Shown here: positions 45,579 to 56,304 of the stretch, in pieces
Layout: the number at the start of each line of letters is the position of its first letter
Position numbering within the stretch: the first letter of the stretch is position 1
From: Anaerococcus ihuae
GTDB taxonomy: Bacteria > Bacillota > Clostridia > Tissierellales > Peptoniphilaceae
DNA length: 64,000 nucleotides
Direction: 5' to 3'
NCBI RefSeq assembly: GCF_928368155.1
Contig: NZ_CAKMRU010000001.1
Location: 186,001-250,000, forward strand
Program-made: the position numbers and the translations under genes
Notes under the pieces: model-generated
Seen by the model: the letters and a program-made list of their open reading frames with translations, nothing else
What the model was told of the DNA's origin: nothing
Database searches by the model: none

Positions 45579-45804
45579 ACTAGGTTCAGAGCGTAGACAA
45601 CCCCTCAAGCACGAATATCGGACTTCAAAAATTGTTGATTTCTAAATTCCAAAATTCTAAAAACGCAAACTCGCTAACGCTCAAACAGTGCGTTTTTTTG
45701 ACGAATTTTAAAATTTGAAATCAAATCAATTTTTTCCGTATGATATTCTTAGCATGAGGATTTGTATACTTTATCAACAGTCTGAACCTAAATTAAACTA
45801 GGTT
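45574..45804. repeat. Long imperfect palindromic element flanked by a 13-bp direct repeat
   Basis: Two arms of about 95 bp (about 45581-45667 and 45688-45790) are reverse complements with small gaps. The ends are TAGGTTCAGA and TCTGAACCTA; inside, GAATATC, a CCTCA..GC block, AAAATTG, GATTTC and AAAATTC recur; the tip pairs AAAACGCA with TGCGTTTT. The sequence ATTAAACTAGGTT occurs at 45574-45586 and again at 45792-45804, as a target duplication would. There is no coding sequence. It may be a MITE, a REP-like hairpin or a structured RNA. Confidence 0.75.
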
Positions 45805-45927
45805 TTTTCTTTTTGGAAAACTTATAAAAAATATAAGAAAAATCAAAAATTGATTTTTCAAAACTTTGTAATACAATCCTTGTAGAAGAAAATATTCTAT
45901 GTTATTATACTCAAAGGAGAGGATAAT
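45579..45927. other. Intergenic stretch, 349 bp
   Basis: Contains the palindromic element, a small perfect hairpin GAAAAATCAA / TTGATTTTTC (45837-45859), and the promoter of the next gene. No open frame here looks like a gene. Confidence 0.7.
45880..45908 (+). promoter_or_regulatory. Promoter of the 45928 gene
   Basis: TTGTAG (45880-45885), 17 bp, TATTAT (45903-45908), 20 bp before the ATG of the hypothetical gene; the site AAAGGAGAGG lies between. Confidence 0.65.
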
Positions 45928-46359
45928 ATGGATCTTATTGATGAAAATAATTTAACTCAAAATCAAAAAAATTTGTTGGATTTAAAAATTCGTCTTATCA
46001 AGGCCGAGTATGAATTAAATTTTTATTTGACTGGATATGAAAATCTTAGTCAATTTTATGATGATAAGGAAAAACTTGATAGGATTTTTGTTGATTCTTA
46101 TGTTTCATTGAGAGATCATAACCTTTATGATTTTGTTGAAAAAATAGATAGAATTAAAGAAAGTGATTTTTTCTATAAAACTGACGACAGGAAAATTCAA
46201 AATTTTCTCAAAAGTTTAGAAGATATTAAAAATTTAGATGATGATGAGATTATAAAACAAAAGTATAGAATAAAAAACAGAATTCGCAAGATGGAAATGG
46301 CGGCAAGTGAGATTGAATATGTTTTGCTTGGCTCTTTGCCAAGGAATTATTATAGTTAG
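45928..46359 (+). CDS. Hypothetical helical protein
   Basis: 143 residues; I do not recognise a family. It is predicted to be mostly alpha-helical, charged and cytoplasmic, with no signal peptide, membrane segment or cysteine. Features are LLDLKIRLIKAEYELNFYL near the N-terminus and KYRIKNRIRKMEMAASEIEY near the C-terminus. A good promoter and AGGAGAGG support translation. It precedes ydbC by 8 bp and is probably co-transcribed with it. Confidence 0.75.
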   Translation: MDLIDENNLTQNQKNLLDLKIRLIKAEYELNFYLTGYENLSQFYDDKEKLDRIFVDSYVSLRDHNLYDFVEKIDRIKESDFFYKTDDRKIQNFLKSLEDIKNLDDDEIIKQKYRIKNRIRKMEMAASEIEYVLLGSLPRNYYS

Positions 46360-46367
46360 GAGTTTAT

Positions 46368-46589
46368 ATGGCAATAAAATATGATATAGTAGAAAATTTG
46401 GGAGTTCTTTCAACAAATGCAAAGGGATGGACAAAGGAATTAAATCTTGTTTCTTGGAACGATAGGGATCCTAAATATGATTTGAGAGATTGGAATGAAG
46501 ATCATACAAGAATGAGCAAGGGAATTACTTTTACAAAGGAAGAAGCTGAAGTTTTAAAAGAAATTTTAAAAGAAGAATTTGACGACTAA
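46368..46589 (+). CDS. ydbC: YdbC-like PC4/p15 single-strand nucleic-acid-binding protein
   Basis: 73 residues. The pattern AKGWTKELNLVSWNDRDPKYDLRDWNEDHTRMSKGITFTKEEAEVL matches the bacterial YdbC (PC4-like) family, a small homodimeric protein that binds single-stranded DNA or RNA in relatives. Full family length. AGGAG is upstream; a terminator overlaps the stop region. Confidence 0.88.
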   Translation: MAIKYDIVENLGVLSTNAKGWTKELNLVSWNDRDPKYDLRDWNEDHTRMSKGITFTKEEAEVLKEILKEEFDD

Positions 46590-46611
46590 GACCTAAATTT
46601 TTAGGTCTTTT
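46588..46611 (+). terminator. Terminator of ydbC
   Basis: AAGACCTAAA (46588-46597) pairs with TTTAGGTCTT (46600-46609); the loop is very short and the tail is TTTA. Confidence 0.78.
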
Positions 46612-46632
46612 ATAAATTATAAGGAAATTTTG

Positions 46633-48811
<2,179 letters not shown>

Positions 48812-48824
48812 TAGAATTAATGTG

Positions 48825-48860
48825 CTCTTGCAAAGTTTTTATTTTTGCAAGAGTTTTTTT
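48825..48860 (+). terminator. Terminator of mnmA
   Basis: CTCTTGCAAA (48825-48834) pairs with TTTGCAAGAG (48844-48853), followed by seven T. Confidence 0.9.
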
Positions 48861-48922
48861 ATTTGAAAATTTTAAAATAATCCTACTTTGTATATATTTT
48901 TACGTAATGCTATAATTTAAGT

Positions 48923-49822
48923 ATGAAAATTAAAGCAAATAAAGAAATTAGAATTGATAAATATCTTTCAGATATATTTGAAGAAATTCCTAGAGAAAAA
49001 GTGAAAGATTTTATCAAGGATGAAAAAATAAAAGTAAATAATAAAAAAATAAAACCTTCCTACAAATTAATTTTAGAAGATGAAATAGAAATTTCTGACC
49101 AATTATTTGAAAAAGCAAAAATTGAAGCTGAAGATATGAATTTAAAAATAATTTATGAAAATGAAGATTTTGCAATTATTGACAAGGATAAAAATGTAAT
49201 TGTCCATCCAGCAGGTTCAATTGTAAGTGGAACTTTGGTCAACGGACTTTTGGATCATTTTGGCTATGATAATTTATCTCATATAGGAGGTGATGATAGG
49301 CCAGGAATTGTTCACAGACTTGATAAGGATACAACGGGTCTTATGGTAATTGCAAAAAGCAATTCTTCTTACAAATATTTGAAAAATCTTTTTGAAAAAA
49401 GAAAAGTTGACAAGGAATATTTGGCAATTTGTAATGGGATTTTCCAAAAAAAATCTGGAACTATTCATACTTTTATGGACCGTGATCCAAATAATCGCAG
49501 AAAAATGGCAGTTAGAAATTCTGGTCGTGATGCAATTAGTAAATATGAGGTTATTTCAGAAAATAATGGCTATTCCTTGGTTAAAATAAAAATTTTAACT
49601 GGAAGAACCCACCAAATTAGGGTTCACATGACTCACATTAATCATCCACTTTTGGGAGATCCTGTTTATGGGAATGTAAAACACAAATTTAATTTGGACC
49701 ACCAACTACTTCATTGCCACAAATTAGGATTTAAAGATAAAGATGGTCTTTATAGAGAATTTTGTGCAGAAGTTCATAAAGATTTTAAAAAATATCAAAA
49801 AATTTTGGGTTTAGGAGAATAA
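48923..49822 (+). CDS. RluD-family rRNA pseudouridine synthase
   Basis: 299 residues: an N-terminal S4-like RNA-binding domain (RIDKYLSDIFEEIPREKVKDFI) and a catalytic domain with HRLDKDTTGLMVIAK (the Asp is the nucleophile) and LTGRTHQIRVHM. It makes pseudouridine in 23S rRNA; the exact site cannot be read. It is followed within 1 bp by yifB. Confidence 0.92.
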   Translation: MKIKANKEIRIDKYLSDIFEEIPREKVKDFIKDEKIKVNNKKIKPSYKLILEDEIEISDQLFEKAKIEAEDMNLKIIYENEDFAIIDKDKNVIVHPAGSIVSGTLVNGLLDHFGYDNLSHIGGDDRPGIVHRLDKDTTGLMVIAKSNSSYKYLKNLFEKRKVDKEYLAICNGIFQKKSGTIHTFMDRDPNNRRKMAVRNSGRDAISKYEVISENNGYSLVKIKILTGRTHQIRVHMTHINHPLLGDPVYGNVKHKFNLDHQLLHCHKLGFKDKDGLYREFCAEVHKDFKKYQKILGLGE

Positions 49823-49823
49823 A

Positions 49824-51353
49824 ATGTATTCAAAAACAAATACAGTAAGTCTTTTGGGACTTGATGGAAAAGCGATTGAAGTCGAATCTGATATAACTTC
49901 AGGCATGCCAGCTTTTAATATTGTAGGTCTTCCCGATTCATCTATAAAAGAATCCAAAGATAGGATTAGGGTTGCTCTGATAAATTCTGGTTTCAAATTT
50001 CCCCAAGGAAGAATAACCATAAATTTATCTCCGGCAGATATAAAAAAAGAAGGAACTCAACTAGACTTACCAATTGCAATTTCTCTTTTAAAAAGTATGG
50101 GAGTAATTGAAAATTCAAAAGATGATTTTATTTTTATAGGGGAGCTTTCACTTGATGGAAGAATTGTCCCAGTAAAAGGTGCCCTTGCCATGGTAATTTC
50201 TATGAGAGAAAAGGGCTTTAAAAATTTTATAATTTCAAATGAAAATAAAGATGAATGTGCAATAATAAAAGACTGTAATATTTTTCCATTTTTAAATTTA
50301 GAAGAATTAGTTTCATACCTTAACGAAAACACCAAAAAATCTCCTTACAAAATAAAATTATCAAATACAAGTGAAAATATTACATATCCTTTTGATTTTT
50401 CTGATATAAAAGGTCAAGACTCATTAAAAAGAGCCCTAGAAATTGCAGCTGCTGGTGGTCATAATTTATTGATGATTGGACCTCCTGGAAGCGGAAAAAC
50501 TTTTTCTGCCAAACATTTGCCATCAATTTTACCAGATATGGATTTTGAAGAAAAAATTGAAGTTACAAAAATTTATTCAGTGATGGGACTTCTTGAAAGT
50601 GGAAAATTGATAAATAATAGGCCATTTAGGTCTCCCCACCACTCAGCAAGCGAGGTTTCTTTGATTGGAGGAGGGGCAAATATTCCAAAGGCAGGAGAAA
50701 TTACTCTCGCCCATAAAGGAGTTTTATTTTTGGATGAATTTCCAGAATTTTCCAAAAAAACCATAGAAGCTTTGAGAGAGCCTTTGGAAAATAAGGAAAT
50801 AAATATTTCAAGATCAATGGCAAGTATAAAATATCCGTCTGATTTTATTTTAATTGCTGCCATGAATCCATGTCCTTGTGGAAATTTTGGAAATCCTTTA
50901 AAAGAATGCACTTGCACTCAAAATGAAATAAGAAGATACTTGTCAAAATTATCTTCTCCAATTCTTGATAGGATTGATATTCACATAGAAATAAAACCTG
51001 TAAAATACAAAGATTTGGATGATAATATCAAAACAAAATCTTCAAAAGAAATGAGAGAAGAAGTTCAAAGGGCAAGAGAAATTCAAATAAAAAGATACGA
51101 AAATGAAGAGATTTCTACAAATGGAGCCCTTTCAACAAGACTTATGAAAAAATATATAAAACTTGATAAAAATGTAAAGGAAATCGGACAAAAGGCTTTC
51201 GATAAATATAATTTTTCTGTAAGATCTTACAATAAAATTATTAAAATGGCTAGGACAATTGCAGATCTTGATGGAAGCGAAAAAATCGAAGCAAAACATC
51301 TTCTTGAAGCTGTTAGATATAGGTCTTTGGATGATAAATATTGGAGTGTGTGA
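49824..51353 (+). CDS. YifB/ComM-family Mg-chelatase-like AAA ATPase
   Basis: 509 residues, full length. An N-terminal Lon-protease-like fold (NIVGLPDSSIKESKDRIRVAL) is followed by an AAA core with Walker A IGPPGSGKTFSAK, HHSASEVSLIGGG, Walker B VLFLDEFPEF and the cysteine set NPCPCGNFGNPLKECTC. ComM in Gram-negative bacteria is a helicase aiding branch migration during natural transformation. Its stop overlaps the start of a competence/pilus-type ATPase, which supports a link to DNA uptake. Confidence 0.9.
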   Translation: MYSKTNTVSLLGLDGKAIEVESDITSGMPAFNIVGLPDSSIKESKDRIRVALINSGFKFPQGRITINLSPADIKKEGTQLDLPIAISLLKSMGVIENSKDDFIFIGELSLDGRIVPVKGALAMVISMREKGFKNFIISNENKDECAIIKDCNIFPFLNLEELVSYLNENTKKSPYKIKLSNTSENITYPFDFSDIKGQDSLKRALEIAAAGGHNLLMIGPPGSGKTFSAKHLPSILPDMDFEEKIEVTKIYSVMGLLESGKLINNRPFRSPHHSASEVSLIGGGANIPKAGEITLAHKGVLFLDEFPEFSKKTIEALREPLENKEINISRSMASIKYPSDFILIAAMNPCPCGNFGNPLKECTCTQNEIRRYLSKLSSPILDRIDIHIEIKPVKYKDLDDNIKTKSSKEMREEVQRAREIQIKRYENEEISTNGALSTRLMKKYIKLDKNVKEIGQKAFDKYNFSVRSYNKIIKMARTIADLDGSEKIEAKHLLEAVRYRSLDDKYWSV

Positions 51354-52537
51354 TGGATAATAATTTGATAAATTCAAATATAGATTTGTATATAAATGGG
51401 CTTATAGAAAAAGCTTTAAAATTAAATGCAAGTGATATACACATTGAGCCTATGGATGAAAATTTTTCAAGAATTAGATTTAGAATTGACGGCAAACTTA
51501 GAGTTATAACTGAGATGGATTATTCCTCTTATATTAAACTTTTGACAAGAATTAAATTATCTTCTAAATTAGATATTTCAGAAAAAAGAAGACCTCAAGA
51601 CGGATATTTGAAATTAGATAAATTTCCCCACATTGATTTTAGAATTTCAACTTTAAACACAATTGTTGGCGAAAAATTAGTTCTTAGGATTTTATCAATT
51701 GAAAATTTTAAAAAATCTCAGAATTTATTGGGTTTTTCCGATGATTCAAAAAAAATTTTGGAAAATGCAATTAAAAATAAATCTGGAATGATAATTTTTT
51801 CTGGACCCACTGGCTCTGGAAAATCTACTTCCCTTTATTCTTTATTAAATAAGTTAAATGATGAAAATAGAAATATTATTAGCATAGAAAATCCAGTAGA
51901 AATAAATATTTTGGGTATAAATCAAATTTCAATTAATGAAAAAATAGGTCTAACTTTTCAAAGTGCACTTAGGTCAATTTTGAGGCAAGATCCAGATATT
52001 ATTATGCTTGGGGAAATCAGAGATAATGAAACTGCAAAAATGGCAGTAAGAGCTGCTATAACTGGGCATTTAGTTTTAACAACTTTACATACTAACGATA
52101 GTTTTGCATCAATAAATAGACTTCGTGATTTGTCAGTTGAAGATTATTTGATAAAACAATCCGTAAATACCCTTGCAAGCCAAAGACTTGTAAGAAAACT
52201 TTGCTCATGCAAGAAAAAAAGAAAAATTTCAAAAAAAGAATATAATTTTGTAAAAAATTATTTTGATATAGACGAAGAAACTTATATTTACGATCCAGGA
52301 TCTTGTGAAAAATGTCACGATGGATATCTAGGCAGAGAAGCTGTTGAAGAAATTGTAGATTTTGATGATGATTACAAAAATCTTTTCTTTGAAAATAAAA
52401 ATTTCAGCAAAAATGATTTAGAATTATTGAATAAAGAAAAAAATTTTAAGTCTATGACTTACAATGGATTAAAAAAAGTTTTAGATGGGGTCACAAGCTT
52501 TGAAGAAATTTTAGATTCAATTTATTATTTTAATTAA
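51353..52537 (+). CDS. GspE/PilB/ComGA-type assembly ATPase (orphan)
   Basis: 394 residues from ATG 51353 (GGAGTGTG upstream); the TTG at 51341 is less likely. It has the N2 domain DIHIEPMDENFSRIRFRIDG, Walker A SGPTGSGKSTSLY (about 150-160), the Asp box GEIRDNETAKMAVRAAITGHLV and a metal-binding pair LCSC ... GSCEKC. The N-terminal N1 domain of PilB is absent, as in ComGA. No pilin, platform or prepilin-peptidase genes are next to it. It follows yifB, so a DNA-uptake pilus is possible. Confidence 0.9.
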   Translation: MDNNLINSNIDLYINGLIEKALKLNASDIHIEPMDENFSRIRFRIDGKLRVITEMDYSSYIKLLTRIKLSSKLDISEKRRPQDGYLKLDKFPHIDFRISTLNTIVGEKLVLRILSIENFKKSQNLLGFSDDSKKILENAIKNKSGMIIFSGPTGSGKSTSLYSLLNKLNDENRNIISIENPVEINILGINQISINEKIGLTFQSALRSILRQDPDIIMLGEIRDNETAKMAVRAAITGHLVLTTLHTNDSFASINRLRDLSVEDYLIKQSVNTLASQRLVRKLCSCKKKRKISKKEYNFVKNYFDIDEETYIYDPGSCEKCHDGYLGREAVEEIVDFDDDYKNLFFENKNFSKNDLELLNKEKNFKSMTYNGLKKVLDGVTSFEEILDSIYYFN

Positions 52538-52550
52538 ACAAATCGAAAAA

Positions 52551-52594
52551 ATTAATATAGCCTCCACCTTTTGGTGGGGGCTATATTAATTTTT
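52551..52594 (+). terminator. Terminator of the yifB/GspE operon
   Basis: ATTAATATAGCCTCCACC (52551-52568) pairs with GGTGGGGGCTATATTAAT (52573-52590) around TTTT, followed by TTTT. This cleanly isolates the next cassette. Confidence 0.92.
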
Positions 52595-52667
52595 ACTACT
52601 GGAATAAAACTTCTATTTATTCTTTAAAAATATTGGAAAAAATTAATTTTATATCAGTATAAAAATA

Positions 52668-52696
52668 TTGACTAATTAATAGACTAAATTTATAAT
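52668..52696 (+). promoter_or_regulatory. Consensus promoter of the PLD-ATPase cassette
   Basis: TTGACT (52668-52673), 17 bp, TATAAT (52691-52696). ATAGACTA occurs at 52679-52686 in the spacer and at 52719-52726 in the leader, and GACTAA recurs at 52670 and 52682; these repeats may be binding sites for a regulator. Confidence 0.78.
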
Positions 52697-52744
52697 GTAC
52701 ATAAATGGAGATATATTTATAGACTATTAAAATTGGAGGGAATT

Positions 52745-54844
52745 ATGAAACAAATTTCACTGTTTAATACGGAAGAAAATAAAAATAATTTACAGAGGAT
52801 TAATGATGGTACAAGTCAAAAATTTATAGAAAATAAATATAAAATATATCACACAAGATTTTTGGAAACTAGTTATGAGACTTTAGAGAATTTATTTAGT
52901 GGATACGATGAAATAAGGGCTATAACATACTCATATAATATTAAATTTATAAGTAAAATTATAAATATGTTCGAATACGGAGAGCTTATACTTGGTGGAA
53001 GATTTATGGTCAGAAGAGATAGCGAGCTACACAAATTAAGGTCAGAAGCTTATTTATTAGCCGAAAATATGACTTTATCAGAACTTGCTGCTGACTATGT
53101 TAGGAAGGAAAAAGATTTGGTAAAAAGAATTGGGGATGGATCTTTGTCGATAAGATCTCCTAAATACATAATAGACCATAGGAAATTCTATCTACTAAAA
53201 TCTAATCAAGGGAAAACTAGAGTAATAATAAGTTCTGCAAATATGTCAAGTGGCGCATGGTCTGGAAATCAAATTGAAACATATGAAATAGATGATACAA
53301 TAAATGCTTATTATGCTTATTTAGAAGATTTTGAAACAGCTTGGAGTTTGGCAGATGATATACCTGAAGAGGTAGTGGCATCTTCAAAAAAGGATGATCC
53401 AGAAAAAGATATACCAATAATTAAAAAAGCTATAAAAACACAAAAAACTATATTATTAGAAAAACCAGCTGAGAATGAAGAATTTTATGATCATATAAAA
53501 TATACTTTAGATGCAGATAAAATAATGGAAAAGAATAAAATCTTGGTAAATAATATAAAGGCAAATTCTAAAAAAGGTTTTATTGAAATAGTTCCAGATT
53601 TAATTAAAAAGATAAGCGTAAACTCTAGGAAAATTAAAAGAAAAAAATTAGATATTAAAGAAATTCAAACAGATTATCCTAAGCTAACTTTTGATTATAA
53701 TAATGGAAAAGTATTTTTAAATGATAAAGTTATAGATTTAAATCCAAAAAAAGAAGATGTAAAAAAAGATATAGAGCTCTTATTTGAAACGATGGATAAT
53801 TACAAAAAAGATTTTATAGGAGATGTAGATAAACTTAGAGATTCACATTATAAACTTTTAAATATAATGTTTTCATCGCCTTTTAATGCAAAACTAAGAT
53901 GTGTCGCAGATATTAAAAATATTCCTACTTCAAGTCTTCCTTTATTTACATTGATAGCTTCGTCATCATCTAATACAGGAAAAACTTTTATGACAGAGTT
54001 GATATTAAAATTAATGACAAATATGAACTTAAAGCACTTTTCAACTAAAGAAGTTTCAACTGCAAAAATTGGTATGATTCAAGAAACATATAAGGGTCTA
54101 CCAATATTTGTAGATGAAATTGATGGACATTACTATGGAAGACTTAAAGAAAAAATAAAAAATAGTAAGCAATGTGAAAATAGGCAAATAGAAGAACAAG
54201 CACTTTTTATTTTCGCAAGCAATGAAATATGTGATCCTGGAGAACCTGAAAGAAAAAGAATGCCGTTTCTTAAATATAATTCGGGTCTAAAAAAAGATAT
54301 TGATCCTGTAGCATATGATGGTATAAGTAAAAATATTAAGTCAAGAGCAACAAATGCACTCTATAGAGAATATTTAAGAATTATGATAGAAGAAGTTAAT
54401 GGGATTATCGATTATATGATAGGTTCGAATGATATAGCAGATGATTATTATCCAGATATTATTAAAATATCTTCAAATGTTTTAATACAAATATTTAAAG
54501 AGCATAATTTTGATTTGCCTGATTATGTAAGAGAGCTAAACTGGAATGAAGATTTTTCTTACCATGCAAAATATATTTCACAAGATGCTATAGAAGAAAT
54601 AAGAAATCTATGGGAAAGTGATCCTAACTGTTTTATAATAAAAACAAACATTGTAATAATTAAGTTTGGATCAGATAAAACTTCTAAGAAAATTTTAGAG
54701 AGTTGGACCAATTCTTTACCAGGGGAATTTGAATGTAAGTACTCATGTAATAGAGAAATGTCAAAAGTAAAAATTAATAGAAAAGAACTTGAAAATGCAT
54801 TAGGATTTAAATTTAATAAGTTAGTGAAGTTTTTTAGGAGGTAA
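52745..54844 (+). CDS. PLD-family nuclease domain fused to a P-loop (AAA+/SF3-like) ATPase
   Basis: 699 residues from ATG 52745 (GGAGGG four bases upstream). The N-terminal part (about 1-190) is phospholipase-D-like: H145-x-K147 in IDHRKFYLL, then SSANMSSGAW (163-172) and a Glu at 178, the pattern of nuclease-type PLD proteins with one HKD motif. A Lys/Glu-rich linker (about 200-370) follows. The ATPase core has a Walker A-like SSSNTGKTF (407-415, lacking the first Gly), Walker B PIFVDEID (453-460), a sensor-like FIFASNE and an Arg-rich ERKRMPF, reminiscent of helicase-primase or AAA+ rings. The gene is first in a two-gene cassette and its last codons AGG AGG are the ribosome site of the next gene. 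I do not recognise the full-length family. A defence nuclease is one idea; function unproven. Confidence 0.7.
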   Translation: MKQISLFNTEENKNNLQRINDGTSQKFIENKYKIYHTRFLETSYETLENLFSGYDEIRAITYSYNIKFISKIINMFEYGELILGGRFMVRRDSELHKLRSEAYLLAENMTLSELAADYVRKEKDLVKRIGDGSLSIRSPKYIIDHRKFYLLKSNQGKTRVIISSANMSSGAWSGNQIETYEIDDTINAYYAYLEDFETAWSLADDIPEEVVASSKKDDPEKDIPIIKKAIKTQKTILLEKPAENEEFYDHIKYTLDADKIMEKNKILVNNIKANSKKGFIEIVPDLIKKISVNSRKIKRKKLDIKEIQTDYPKLTFDYNNGKVFLNDKVIDLNPKKEDVKKDIELLFETMDNYKKDFIGDVDKLRDSHYKLLNIMFSSPFNAKLRCVADIKNIPTSSLPLFTLIASSSSNTGKTFMTELILKLMTNMNLKHFSTKEVSTAKIGMIQETYKGLPIFVDEIDGHYYGRLKEKIKNSKQCENRQIEEQALFIFASNEICDPGEPERKRMPFLKYNSGLKKDIDPVAYDGISKNIKSRATNALYREYLRIMIEEVNGIIDYMIGSNDIADDYYPDIIKISSNVLIQIFKEHNFDLPDYVRELNWNEDFSYHAKYISQDAIEEIRNLWESDPNCFIIKTNIVIIKFGSDKTSKKILESWTNSLPGEFECKYSCNREMSKVKINRKELENALGFKFNKLVKFFRR

Positions 54845-54847
54845 AAA

Positions 54848-55432
54848 ATGTCTTTATATATTTATACAAAAACGACAGAAGATATTAATATTTTTGAAGG
54901 CATAATTGATTTAATAAGAGAAGAAAATGTGGATATATTTGTAAGTGTTGAACACAAAAGAAATTTTAGAGAACTAAATTCAATAAAAAACGAGATGAAA
55001 AATACTGATATCTTACTTATTGGATCACTTAAATCTTTAGGAATTAGCAAAATAGATATAGCAAATGAATTAGAATATTTTATAAATCGAAAAAAATTTT
55101 TGCTAATTGCTGACATTAAAACAAGCTATGAATACGGTGTATCCCAGCCTATGAATAAGGCTATACTTAAAACAATACTTGATTCTTTACTTTTAAATAA
55201 TAATATTGTTAAACTAGAATTTAATAAAAAATCTAATGCTGGAAGAAATAAAATGGAATTTCCAGATAATTGGGAAGAACTTTATGAAAAATGGGATAAT
55301 GAGGAAATATCTTCCAAAAAATTTATGGAAGAGTCAGGGCTTAAAAAAGCTACTTTTTACAATATGATCACAGAATATAGGGAGATTTTAAAAGCTAATA
55401 AAGATTTTGTAAATAAATATAAATTAAGTTAA
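54848..55432 (+). CDS. Serine-recombinase-like protein lacking catalytic residues
   Basis: 194 residues. The N-terminal about 130 residues follow the resolvase fold (YIYTKTTED, DILLIGSLKSLGISKIDIANEL, NKAILKTILDSLL) and the C-terminus has a Hin-like helix-turn-helix (about 147-185, SSKKFMEESGLKKATFYNMI). The nucleophilic Ser position holds Thr10, and the catalytic Asp-Arg-x-x-Arg set reads K62-S63-L-G-I66, so strand exchange is unlikely. It may be a DNA-binding partner or repressor of the PLD-ATPase, with which it is coupled (AGGAGG spans the upstream stop). No site-specific target is visible. Confidence 0.72.
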   Translation: MSLYIYTKTTEDINIFEGIIDLIREENVDIFVSVEHKRNFRELNSIKNEMKNTDILLIGSLKSLGISKIDIANELEYFINRKKFLLIADIKTSYEYGVSQPMNKAILKTILDSLLLNNNIVKLEFNKKSNAGRNKMEFPDNWEELYEKWDNEEISSKKFMEESGLKKATFYNMITEYREILKANKDFVNKYKLS

Positions 55433-55599
55433 ATACAATTATAAAAATTTTAAAAGTAGATGAAAATATAAATTACAATCTTTTTTTTATTGAATGATTC
55501 ATACTACTGATTTTCTAGTATTTTATTAAAATATTTCTTATTAATTCTTAAATTTCTTATGGTATAATCATATAGAGATAAAATTAGAAGGAAGGACGT

Positions 55600-56304
55600 A
55601 TGAAAGAAAAAGAACTTAACCATCTTGCCATAATTCTTGATGGAAATGGTAGATGGGCTCAAAAAAGAAATTTGCCAAGATCTATGGGTCACAAGGAAGG
55701 TTCTGAAAATGTTGTGGATATTGCTCTTTATGCTAAGGAAAAAGGCATAAAATATCTAACTCTTTATGCATTTTCTACAGAAAATTGGAAAAGACCAAAA
55801 ATAGAGGTCAATTATTTGATGAAATTGTTGGCAAAATTTATAAAAGATAAGACAAATTTACTCGTTGAAAATGAAGTAAAATTAAACATTATTGGAGATA
55901 TATCAAAACTTCCAGAAAAAACTATAAAGGCTTGTCTTGATGTTTGCGAGCTAACAAAAAATAATGATAAGCTCGTTTTAAATATGGCCATAAATTATGG
56001 GGGAAGAAGTGAAATTGTAAAAGCTTTCAAGGATATGGCTAAAGATGGGATAGATTTTGAAAATATAAATGAAGAATACATTTCAAATTATTTGTATACG
56101 GCAAATATGCCAGATCCTGATCTTTTGATTAGAACTGGTGGAGATCTTAGGATTTCTAATTTTTTGATTTATCAAATGGCCTACACTGAATATTATTTTA
56201 CAGATATTTTGTGGCCAGATTTTTCGAAAAAAGATTTGGATGATGCAGTCGATGCGTTTTTTGGAAGAGATAGAAGGTATGGTGGTATAAATGAACCTAG
56301 CTAA
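55600..56304 (+). CDS. uppS: Undecaprenyl diphosphate synthase UppS
   Basis: 234 residues. Motifs are LAIILDGNGRWAQKRNLPRSMGHKEG, YAFSTENWKRP and RTGGDLRISNFLIYQMAYTEYYF. It extends farnesyl diphosphate for peptidoglycan lipid carrier. Promoter: an extended -10, TGGTATAAT, ends at 55568. First gene of a five-gene run ending with polC; overlaps cdsA by 14 bp. Confidence 0.95.
   Translation: MKEKELNHLAIILDGNGRWAQKRNLPRSMGHKEGSENVVDIALYAKEKGIKYLTLYAFSTENWKRPKIEVNYLMKLLAKFIKDKTNLLVENEVKLNIIGDISKLPEKTIKACLDVCELTKNNDKLVLNMAINYGGRSEIVKAFKDMAKDGIDFENINEEYISNYLYTANMPDPDLLIRTGGDLRISNFLIYQMAYTEYYFTDILWPDFSKKDLDDAVDAFFGRDRRYGGINEPS

Noticed and set aside
45581-45791. Palindromic element as an integron attC site
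   Set aside because: The ends carry GTTCAGA on the left and TCTGAAC on the right, which is the opposite orientation to the attC core sites, and the arms are far longer than usual; no integrase or gene cassettes are near.
52745-55432. Prophage or integrative element
   Set aside because: No integrase with intact catalytic residues, no structural phage genes, no attachment repeats; only two genes between housekeeping operons.
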